Shown here: positions 5,915-12,204 of the stretch, piece by piece | Layout: every line of letters starts with the position of its first letter | Numbering within the stretch: the first letter of the stretch is position 1 | Program-made: the position numbers and the translations under genes | NCBI GenBank assembly: GCA_947523045.1 | Contig: CANNUR010000076.1 | Location: 1 to 12,204, forward strand | DNA: 12,204 nucleotides | Source: an uncultured Prosthecobacter sp. | GTDB lineage: Bacteria; Verrucomicrobiota; Verrucomicrobiia; Verrucomicrobiales; Verrucomicrobiaceae | Direction: 5' to 3' | Notes under the pieces: model-generated | Database searches by the model: none | Told to the model about the DNA's origin: nothing | The model's input: the letters and a program-made list of their open reading frames with translations, nothing else

Positions 5915-7534
5915 ATGAAATCGCTCGCCACCGCCCTCCTCCTCGGCCTCGCCGGTCTCGCCGCCGCGGCGCCGCTGTCGCTCACCCTGCAGACGCGGTC
6001 GCCGGCCGGCAGGCCGGTGCGATCACCGGCCGCCTGGCCCGCCGAACGCACGGCGGTCATCGTCTGCGACATGTGGGACCTGCACCACTGTCGCAACGCC
6101 GTGGTCCGTGCCGGCGAGATGGCACCGCGCATGAATGCCTTTTTGGAAAAGGCGCGCGAGGCCGGCGCGCTCATCATCCATGCGCCGAGCAGTTGCATGG
6201 CCGCCTACGAAGGCACGCCGGCGCGGGAGCGCGCCAAGGCGGCCCCGCCTGCGGCCACCCTGCCCGACCAGATCGACGACTGGTGCCGGCAGATCCCGTC
6301 CGAGGAACTGGCGGTGTATCCGATCGACCAGAGCGACGGCGGCGAGGACGACGATCCCGCCGAACACACCGCCTGGGCCAAGGAACTCGAAGCCAAAGGC
6401 CTGAATCTGCGTCAACCCTGGACCCGGCAGATGGAGGTCCTGCGCATCGATGACGCGCGCGACGCCGTCAGCGATCGCGGCTCGGAAATCTGGAACCTGC
6501 TGGAGGCGCGCGGCATCGACCGCGTCCTCCTGCTCGGTGTGCACACCAACATGTGCGTGGCCGGTCGCCCGTTCGGCCTGCGTCAGATGGCCCGCAACGG
6601 CAAGCAGGTCGCCCTGGTGCGCGATCTGACCGACACGATGTACAACCCGCAGCGCTGGCCCTTTGTCAGCCATGTCGAGGGCACGGCGCGCTTCCTCGCC
6701 CACGTCGAAAAGCGGATCTGCCCGACGATCACCTCGGACCAGTTGCTCGGTGGTCGGCCCTTCGCCTTCAGCGATGCCACCGCCGGGCCGAAGCGTCTGC
6801 GCATCCTGCTGATCGGCGACAGCACCACGGAGGCGAGCATCCCGAAAAAAATCGCCCCCGAGGAACCACAGTTCGAGGACATGCTGCGCATTCGCCTCGC
6901 CGCTGAGCCCGACCTGCCGCCCACCGACATCCTCAACCTCGGCCTGAGCGGCGAGTTCATCCGTCGCCTGCTCGACTCGGGTCGCTACGACCGCGACGTC
7001 GCCAAACTGCCCGACGCGGATGTGATCTTCATCCGCTACGGCCTCAACGACCGCGCCCGCCGCGAGGATTTCAAGGCCAACTTCCCCAAGGATTTTCAGG
7101 AGCTGATCGAGCGCCTGCGCCGCGATCATCCGCAGGCCCTGCTCATCCCGACCACGGTCATCCCCTATGGCGACGCCGCCGGCAACCTGGAGATCAACAG
7201 CCTCGTCCGCCAGGTCGCGGAGGCGGCGAAGCTGCCGCTGTTCGATCTCTACCCGGACTACCTGGCCGCGCTGGAGAAGGGCCCGGACATGCTGAACTAC
7301 CGTCGCTACCCGCTGGCCAAGATCCCCGAAGCGCTGCGCGCGCTGGCCACCCCCTGGGTGCAGCCGGAGACCGAGCCGAAGGTGGTGGTGCCCGATCACC
7401 GGCTCGACGCCTGGTTCGGCCACCTGCCCGGCTGGTTCGGCGACCGCCATCCGAACCTCGCCGGTTACCATGTCATTGCCGAAGCGACGGCGCGCTGGCT
7501 GGCACCGGTGCTGCGCGAACGGGTGGCGAAGTAG
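5915..7534 (+). CDS. Secreted two-domain hydrolase: isochorismatase-like cysteine hydrolase fused to SGNH/GDSL hydrolase
   Basis: From the ATG at 5915 the product is 539 aa and opens with a signal peptide (MKSLATALLLGLAGLAAA). An ATG at 5870 would add 15 polar residues ahead of it and is less likely. Neither start has a well-spaced Shine-Dalgarno. Residues about 45-275 form an isochorismatase-like domain: the Asp of VIVCDMWD (Asp52), Cys214 in GVHTNMCVAGRPFGLRQM, and RDLTDTMYNP. The usual catalytic lysine is not obvious; Arg177 sits near its expected place. Residues about 295-535 form an SGNH domain: GDST (Ser303), YGLND (Asn378) and DRHPN (Asp510, His512). The fused product probably hydrolyses amide and ester bonds outside the cytoplasm; the substrate is unknown. 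Its stop is 3 bp from that of the converging ceramidase-like gene. Confidence 0.9.
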   Translation: MKSLATALLLGLAGLAAAAPLSLTLQTRSPAGRPVRSPAAWPAERTAVIVCDMWDLHHCRNAVVRAGEMAPRMNAFLEKAREAGALIIHAPSSCMAAYEGTPARERAKAAPPAATLPDQIDDWCRQIPSEELAVYPIDQSDGGEDDDPAEHTAWAKELEAKGLNLRQPWTRQMEVLRIDDARDAVSDRGSEIWNLLEARGIDRVLLLGVHTNMCVAGRPFGLRQMARNGKQVALVRDLTDTMYNPQRWPFVSHVEGTARFLAHVEKRICPTITSDQLLGGRPFAFSDATAGPKRLRILLIGDSTTEASIPKKIAPEEPQFEDMLRIRLAAEPDLPPTDILNLGLSGEFIRRLLDSGRYDRDVAKLPDADVIFIRYGLNDRARREDFKANFPKDFQELIERLRRDHPQALLIPTTVIPYGDAAGNLEINSLVRQVAEAAKLPLFDLYPDYLAALEKGPDMLNYRRYPLAKIPEALRALATPWVQPETEPKVVVPDHRLDAWFGHLPGWFGDRHPNLAGYHVIAEATARWLAPVLRERVAK

Positions 7535-7537
7535 CGC

Positions 7538-9019
7538 TCACCGCCCCAGCGCCTGCAGCAGGGCGAGCGCGCGGGATTCGAAGAGCTGCTGCCATTCCGG
7601 CGCGACGAGCACATCGCAGTCCTCCTGGGCGTAGCCCGTGTTGTTCCTCTGGGCGGCGGTGGCGGTGTAAAAAAGGTAGCCGTTGGTATAACCGGAAACG
7701 TGGGCGTTGGGATCGCCGGCCGCGCGCTTGACGTTGAGGCCGATCTCGACGGTGAGTTCCGAGGGGAAGCTGACGAGCTTGAACTCGCCGACGCGCAGGC
7801 CGCCGAGTTCGGCCTCGAGTGGCGCGCTGCCCGCCGCCTCGGTTTCCGCAAGATGCTTCTTCAGCAGGGCGCGGTTGGCGTTGAGCCGGGCGAGTTGCTC
7901 CATGACACCGACGTTGTGCAGGTAGGCCTCGACCGCCGCGCGGTTGTCGGCATCCATCTGGCGCAGGGGCTCCGGGTCGCGCAGGTAGGCGGCGCCGTGG
8001 TGGGAAGGCGTGTCTGGCCAGAGCCGGTGCTGGAGCAGCAGCGGCAGGAAGGCCTTGAAGTGGAGCGTGCTGGAGCGCAGCGAAGCAACCAGGCGCTGTT
8101 GCTCGGCCTCGAGGCGGGCGAGGCGGGCGGTGAAATCGGCGGCGCGCGGCAGGGCGACGATTTCTCGGCGCATCCGCAGGTCCGCCTGCGGTCGCGTTTC
8201 GATGCCGCGCAGGGCGGCGAGCACGCTGGCGCCGAGCATCGCGCCGAGGGGTTCGGCATCGGCGAGCCGGCCCGCCTCCTTGTAGTGGCGCGGATTGATG
8301 TCGCCCCCGCAGCCCTGCAGGAAAAAGGCGGTGGCGCCGGTGGCCTGCTCGATGACCTTCGAGGCAAAGCCGGGGAAATCGGCGCTGCTGCCCTTCGAGG
8401 GCGGATTCAGGATCGGGTGACAGGCGAAGTGATAGACCACCGCCAGCGGCGTGCCATCGAGTCGATCGAGGCGCAGCAGGCCGACCTGCGGATCGATGGG
8501 GCCGACCGCGGCCACATCCTCGTCGCGCGGCATCGCGTAGGCGCGGCGCATGTCGGCCTGGGTGCCGTCCTTGAGCAGCATGCGGCGGTTTTCGCTGATG
8601 CGGTTTTCGACCGCGTTGCCGGCGCCGGCGCGCACGGGTTCGAGCCTGCCGGCGGCTTCCTTCACCACCTGCACGACGAGTTGCTGGAGGTCGGTGCGGA
8701 TGATGCCGTGGCAGTGGCTGGCATTGACGAGCAACTGCTCCGGCTTCAGACCGATCTCGCGCTGCAAGTCGGCGCGGACATTGGCAAGGAAGCCGTTGCC
8801 GATGCGGCCGATGCCGCCGACCGCCACCGCATCCACCGTGACCAGCACGGCGGTGGTGTCGCCGCGCTTGAGCACGAGCGCCTTGGCGAAGCAGGGATCA
8901 TTCATCGGCACCGTGCGATCGCTGATGTCGACCACGGCCGTGCCGGCGAGCAGGTCCTCGGCATCCGCGCGCGGCAGAAGGGTGAAGCCAAGGCAGAGGA
9001 GGGCGAGAACAGCTTTCAT
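7538..9019 (-). CDS. Neutral/alkaline ceramidase-like amidase 1 (exported)
   Basis: The 493-residue protein has a signal peptide (MKAVLALLCLGFTLLPRADA). Family motifs appear in order: ASHCHG (100-105, candidate zinc ligands His102 and His104), YHFACHP (196-202), SADFPG (212-217), LQGCGGDINP (234-243), SFPSELTVEIG (417-427, candidate Glu421) and YTNGYLFYT (444-452). In characterised neutral ceramidases the corresponding His, Glu and Tyr hold a catalytic zinc for N-acyl-sphingosine hydrolysis. Many bacterial relatives have no known substrate, so 'ceramidase' is a fold and family label. ASHCHG replaces the usual ATHTHS. The protein is far shorter than true neutral ceramidases and lacks room for their C-terminal domain. 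The gene is last in the minus-strand string, 12 bp after the deacetylase. A GAGG site (9030-9033) overlapping the deacetylase stop is spaced 10 bases from the ATG. Confidence 0.85.
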   Translation of the reverse strand: MKAVLALLCLGFTLLPRADAEDLLAGTAVVDISDRTVPMNDPCFAKALVLKRGDTTAVLVTVDAVAVGGIGRIGNGFLANVRADLQREIGLKPEQLLVNASHCHGIIRTDLQQLVVQVVKEAAGRLEPVRAGAGNAVENRISENRRMLLKDGTQADMRRAYAMPRDEDVAAVGPIDPQVGLLRLDRLDGTPLAVVYHFACHPILNPPSKGSSADFPGFASKVIEQATGATAFFLQGCGGDINPRHYKEAGRLADAEPLGAMLGASVLAALRGIETRPQADLRMRREIVALPRAADFTARLARLEAEQQRLVASLRSSTLHFKAFLPLLLQHRLWPDTPSHHGAAYLRDPEPLRQMDADNRAAVEAYLHNVGVMEQLARLNANRALLKKHLAETEAAGSAPLEAELGGLRVGEFKLVSFPSELTVEIGLNVKRAAGDPNAHVSGYTNGYLFYTATAAQRNNTGYAQEDCDVLVAPEWQQLFESRALALLQALGR

Positions 9020-9031
9020 GGCGGAAGAGCC

Positions 9032-10372
9032 TCAGGGTTCGGTGCGCAGTTGGTAGAGCGCGGAGCGCGGCGGCAGGGCAAAGCGGAGGAGGCTGCCGGT
9101 CTCCGGCGCGATTTCAAGTCCGCCTTCACGGACCAGCACGACGTGCTTGGCACCGGCAGGCGGGGTGACTTCCAAACTCAACGGCTGCGCGTACAGGGCG
9201 GGATCGGTGCCGACCTCAAGCTTGAAGGTCAGGCGACCCGCCGCCGCATCCTGCTGGCGCAGGCGCGACGAGGCGAGGGCGGTTTGATACTGGTGGATCT
9301 CGCTCATGCCGGCGATCCAGAGCTTGTCCTGCTGCTGGCGGACGAGGTCGAGCGCGGCGCGGAAGTTCACTTCGCTGGCGGCAAGTCCCTGGCCGATGGC
9401 GTGGTAATGGACCCGGCACCAGAGGCCGCGTTCGAGGTGTCGGTCCAGCGCCACGCGCAGGGCCTCGACGCGCCCGCCGTAAACATCGTCCATGCCGAGC
9501 GAGCCGCTGGAGGCGTCGAAGAGCTGATGGCGATCGAGGTAATGGCGCAGCGTGCGGGTTGTCTGCCAGCGGGTGCCGCCGCCGAGGTTGAGCGCCAGCA
9601 GCGGGCTGCCCCCGGGCAGCAGCCGGCGGATCGCGGCGGCGGCATCGCCGATCTCGCGGTCCATGTCCGCGTCGTCACGCGCGCCGCGGTGGTGGGCCGA
9701 GTGATTGGCGAGTTCGATCGCGCCCGACTGCACCGCCGCCGCCCACTCGGCCTGGCGGGTTTCGAAAGGGAAGTTCTGCCGGCTGCCCGGTTCCTTGGGA
9801 CCGGGATTGACCATGAAGCTGCCCTTGAAGCCGTACTCGCGCAGGATCGGGATCACCGTGTCGAGGTGGCTCGGGTGCGAATCATCGAAGCGCAGGCTGA
9901 GCGCCGCCTGTTTGCCTTGCGGCCAGGGGGCCAGGCGCACCTGCAGGCCGTTGGCCTCCAAAAGGCGTTCGCCTTCCGGCGTGGCCCGCGGCCAGCCTCC
10001 GGGTGGTTCGACCGCCTGCACGACGCAGGTCTCGACGCCGGCCGGCAGGGGAATGCGCAGTTTTTCCCACTCGATGCCGGAGCGCTCGACGAGCAGGGCC
10101 TGGCCGGTCGCATCGCGCACCTCGACATCGTTGGCCGGCCAAACCTCGCGTCCCGTTTTCGGCAATTCCACACGCAGGGCCAATGCCTGTGCGTCTTCAC
10201 GTCGCTCCACCTGCACGCGCAGTTCGAAAGGCGCGGCGCGGGTCACCCGCAAGGCTGCCCGCGCCGTGGCGGGTTCCAAGGAAATCCGGACGCCGCCCAA
10301 GTCCGGCGACTGGGCGCCCACCCAGGCACAGGAAAGCAGAGCCAAGGCCCAGACAGGCAGGTGGAAAGTCAT
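9032..10372 (-). CDS. Secreted polysaccharide deacetylase (NodB/CE4 family)
   Basis: The 446-residue product has a signal peptide (MTFHLPVWALALLSCAWVGA). Residues about 22-145 look like a beta-rich accessory region. The NodB domain follows, with motif 1 LRFDDSHPSHLDT (160-172, catalytic and metal Asp163/Asp164) and motif 2 ELANHSAHHRG (220-230, metal ligands His224 and His228). The domain continues with GFKGSFMVNPG, the helper region LNLGGGTRW, VHYHAIG (321-327) and LWIAGMSEIHQY. A final beta section of about 70 residues closes the protein. The family removes N- or O-acetyl groups from chitin, peptidoglycan or xylan; the substrate here is not determined. The gene sits between the two ceramidase-like genes with gaps of 35 bp upstream and 12 bp downstream, fitting co-transcription. 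The ATG at 10372 matches the signal peptide start; AAGGGG lies too close to it for a normal ribosome site. Confidence 0.88.
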   Translation of the reverse strand: MTFHLPVWALALLSCAWVGAQSPDLGGVRISLEPATARAALRVTRAAPFELRVQVERREDAQALALRVELPKTGREVWPANDVEVRDATGQALLVERSGIEWEKLRIPLPAGVETCVVQAVEPPGGWPRATPEGERLLEANGLQVRLAPWPQGKQAALSLRFDDSHPSHLDTVIPILREYGFKGSFMVNPGPKEPGSRQNFPFETRQAEWAAAVQSGAIELANHSAHHRGARDDADMDREIGDAAAAIRRLLPGGSPLLALNLGGGTRWQTTRTLRHYLDRHQLFDASSGSLGMDDVYGGRVEALRVALDRHLERGLWCRVHYHAIGQGLAASEVNFRAALDLVRQQQDKLWIAGMSEIHQYQTALASSRLRQQDAAAGRLTFKLEVGTDPALYAQPLSLEVTPPAGAKHVVLVREGGLEIAPETGSLLRFALPPRSALYQLRTEP

Positions 10373-10407
10373 GCCCCTTATCTACAGCCGCGCGCGACCG
10401 ATTCTTG

Positions 10408-11817
10408 TCACGGGCTGGTGTTGACCGCGCGAACGAGGTCGAGCAGGCCGGCGCGGATCTTCGGTTCGGCATCGACCTCGAGGAAGCTGGAGCGGGCGGG
10501 CCAGGTTTCGTAACCGCCGAGGGCATGCTGTTCGGGCGTCGGCAGGTAACCGCCGTAGCCGTTGGCGAGTTCGATGAGGAAGGTCGCCTCGGGACTGCCG
10601 CTTTTCACGGCCAGCCCGGTCTCGGCAAACACCTCACAGGGCGCGGCGGCGATGCTCAGTTCGCCAATGCGGAAGGCCTGCAGCGCGATCGGCACACGAT
10701 CGGGATAGGCCGCCAGCCCGAGCGTTTCGCGGGCATAGATGACCGGTCGCGAAGGCTTGGCCGCTTTCGACTCAGGACTGGCGAGCACGGACCGCGCCCA
10801 GTCGAGCTGGGCAGCGTCGGGCTTGCGCACCGCCAGCGGCAGCTCCACGAGCTGCGCAGCGAGGCCGAGGTCGTCGCGATGCCCGGCCTTGCCGATGATC
10901 TCCGCCGCCGCCTCGGCGAGGGCACCGGCCACCTCGCGCATGCGCTCGTAGCCGCGCGCAGTCGGAGTCTTGGCCTGCAGGTCGACGCCATTGACGTCGC
11001 CACTGGCGCCGTTGGCGAGCATGCCGACAAAGGGCGGATCCTGATCCGCGGCACCGAGCCGGGTGCGGATCAACTCGGCGAACACGCCGAAGTAATCGGC
11101 GCTGACATGACCGGTCGGCACACCGCCGATGTAATGCAGGCCGTAGTTGGCGAGGACCGCAAGCGGGCGGCCATCGGCGTGTTGCACGGAGAGGACAAAG
11201 AACTCCGGATCGACCGGGCCCGCGGGTTTTTCCGCCTCGTTGCGGGCCGGACCGAACTGCACGCGCTCCCCGCGGCGACCGAAGGGATTCGCGCGCGCGC
11301 TGTCGGTCTTGACGAACCAGCGGCGGTTGAAGACAAACTCCGGCTTGGCAACGCTGCCCCAGGCGACCTTGGCGGGTGCCAGCTGGTTGGCGGCACGGCG
11401 GACACCATCGGCGATGCGGCGGGCGAGAAAGTGGTGGTAGGCTTCGTTGGCGGGACCGAAGCCGACGTTCAGGGCGCGCGGCGCGCTGTGGGTGTGCGTG
11501 GCGGCGATGAGCACGTTCGCCGGCGGCAGACCGAGGCTCGGCTCGAGCAGCGCCTTGGCTTCGGCGACGATTTCCGGCGCGATCATGGTGAGGTCGCAGA
11601 TCACCAAGGCGAGGCGGGTGCGCCCGTCGTCGAGAACGAGGCAGCGCGCGTGCAGTTCGTCATGCACGTGCTTGGCCGGGCCGATCTTCATGATCGTGCC
11701 GTCGAGCACGACCCCCATGCCCGGCGTCATGTTGCTGGTGGCGGCCCCGGCGCGCAGGGCGGCGGCCGCCGCGGGGGCGACCGTGAAAAGCAGGAGGGCG
11801 GCAAAGAGGCACTTCAT
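10408..11817 (-). CDS. Neutral/alkaline ceramidase-like amidase 2 (exported)
   Basis: The 469-residue protein has a signal peptide (MKCLFAALLLFTVAPAAAAA) and a canonical family motif set: AATHTHSAP (105-113, zinc ligands His108 and His110), NYGLHYIGG (224-232, His228), GHVSADYFG (236-244), NGASGDVN (269-276), APCEVFAETG (392-401, Glu395) and ELANGYGGYLPT (416-427, zinc-side Tyr). It is a divergent paralogue of the 493-residue protein at 7538 and keeps the motifs more faithfully. Hydrolysis of an N-acyl amide at a zinc site is expected. Substrate could be ceramide-like lipid or an acylated amino sugar. The start is 6 bp after the sulfatase stop, indicating coupling; no Shine-Dalgarno is obvious. 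Confidence 0.88.
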   Translation of the reverse strand: MKCLFAALLLFTVAPAAAAALRAGAATSNMTPGMGVVLDGTIMKIGPAKHVHDELHARCLVLDDGRTRLALVICDLTMIAPEIVAEAKALLEPSLGLPPANVLIAATHTHSAPRALNVGFGPANEAYHHFLARRIADGVRRAANQLAPAKVAWGSVAKPEFVFNRRWFVKTDSARANPFGRRGERVQFGPARNEAEKPAGPVDPEFFVLSVQHADGRPLAVLANYGLHYIGGVPTGHVSADYFGVFAELIRTRLGAADQDPPFVGMLANGASGDVNGVDLQAKTPTARGYERMREVAGALAEAAAEIIGKAGHRDDLGLAAQLVELPLAVRKPDAAQLDWARSVLASPESKAAKPSRPVIYARETLGLAAYPDRVPIALQAFRIGELSIAAAPCEVFAETGLAVKSGSPEATFLIELANGYGGYLPTPEQHALGGYETWPARSSFLEVDAEPKIRAGLLDLVRAVNTSP

Positions 11818-11823
11818 GAAGGT

Positions 11824-12204
11824 TCAGCGTTGGGGTTTCGGCACTGCGGGCACGTCGCGGCTCATCGCCTCGTGGGCGGCGAGCAGGCGGCGCACGACCT
11901 CGGGGTGCGCGGCGGCGACGTCGCGCTGCTCGCCCGGGTCGTTGGCGAGGTCGAAGAGCTGCATCGCGGCCGGTTCGACGCCGGTCGTCAGGCCGGGCAG
12001 CGACTCCAGATTGTACTGCTCGTAGGGGGCCAGCAGGGTGACGCCGTCCGGCGCGCGCGGATCGGGCCAGCGACCGTCCGGGCCGGCCTTGAAGCGCATG
12101 CCGCCGGCCGGCCGCACATGCAGCTTCCAGCGCGCATCGCGCACGCAACCGAGCTGCGGGCCCTGGTGGCCGAAGAGAAACGCATGCGGTGAAGCGGCCT
12201 CGCC
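11824..12204 (-). CDS. Sulfatase, C-terminal part (runs off right edge)
   Basis: The frame is open from the right edge with no start needed in the window and gives the last 126 residues. The visible part reads FLFGHQGPQLGCVRDARWKLHV, where the arylsulfatase family has its 'VRDGRWKLI' strand. It continues with YNLESLPG and LFDLANDPGEQRDVAAAHPE, the typical C-terminal 'LYDLxxDPxExxNLA' element. The catalytic CxPSR/CxAxR formylglycine region lies outside the window, so type and substrate cannot be read. It is the first visible gene of the minus-strand string with the two ceramidase-like genes and the deacetylase, supporting a role in sulfated glycan or sulfolipid degradation. Export is likely by analogy, but the N-terminus is not visible. 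Confidence 0.85.
   Translation of the reverse strand, partial: GEAASPHAFLFGHQGPQLGCVRDARWKLHVRPAGGMRFKAGPDGRWPDPRAPDGVTLLAPYEQYNLESLPGLTTGVEPAAMQLFDLANDPGEQRDVAAAHPEVVRRLLAAHEAMSRDVPAVPKPQR

Noticed and set aside
6023..7471. Minus-strand open frame of 482 codons
   Set aside because: Antisense to the motif-verified cysteine hydrolase-SGNH fusion. No domain is recognisable.
7535..7537. Bidirectional terminator between the converging genes
   Set aside because: Only 3 bp separate the two stop codons, and I saw no hairpin followed by a T run across the junction.
7700..10513. Plus-strand open frame of 937 codons
   Set aside because: It lies antisense to three well-supported hydrolase genes. Its translation is Ala/Gly/Arg/Glu-rich without domains, a known by-product of high GC third positions.
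10003..12192. Plus-strand open frame of 729 codons
   Set aside because: Antisense to the deacetylase, ceramidase-like and sulfatase genes, with low-complexity composition and no motifs.

Overview
The window looks like a piece of a GC-rich chromosome from the Planctomycetota-Verrucomicrobiota group, most likely Verrucomicrobiota. This rests on family content: a sulfatase, two neutral-ceramidase-like enzymes, a secreted isochorismatase-like domain with the GVHTNMCV/GRPFGLRQM signature, many signal peptides, few Shine-Dalgarno sites, and intergenic repeats built from short CTTCGTGNN-type units. No rRNA, tRNA, CRISPR array or transposase was seen, so the taxonomic call is an inference.

Left part (1-5860) is mosaic and visibly less GC-rich than the right, apart from the alpha/beta hydrolase. 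It begins with the N-terminus of a membrane protein running off the left edge. Next is a large single-chain DUF262/DUF1524-type gene (GmrSD-like, probable modified-DNA restriction), flanked by 28-bp near-perfect inverted repeats at 254-281 and 2713-2740. Then come a secreted protein of unknown function, a secreted BD-FAE-like alpha/beta hydrolase, and a small kinase-like gene resembling the 'polyvalent protein' kinase family whose reading frame appears broken near its N-terminus. The spacers between these genes hold three copies of a composite repeat (A 2886-3055, B 4647-4766, C 5638-5853), with internal 9-bp and 11-bp periodicities and a hairpin.

Right part (5915-12204) is very GC-rich and consists of tightly packed genes for exported hydrolases. 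On the plus strand is a fusion of an isochorismatase-like cysteine hydrolase and an SGNH hydrolase. Converging on it from the right is a compact minus-strand gene string: sulfatase (C-terminus only) > neutral-ceramidase-like enzyme 2 > polysaccharide deacetylase > neutral-ceramidase-like enzyme 1. Gaps are 6, 35 and 12 bp, consistent with one operon. Together they suggest extracellular or periplasmic breakdown of sulfated, acylated glycans or glycolipids. The substrate cannot be read from the sequence.

The most interesting items are the restriction-like gene inside inverted repeats, the periodic intergenic repeat family, the frame change in the kinase-like gene, and the secreted cysteine hydrolase-SGNH fusion.
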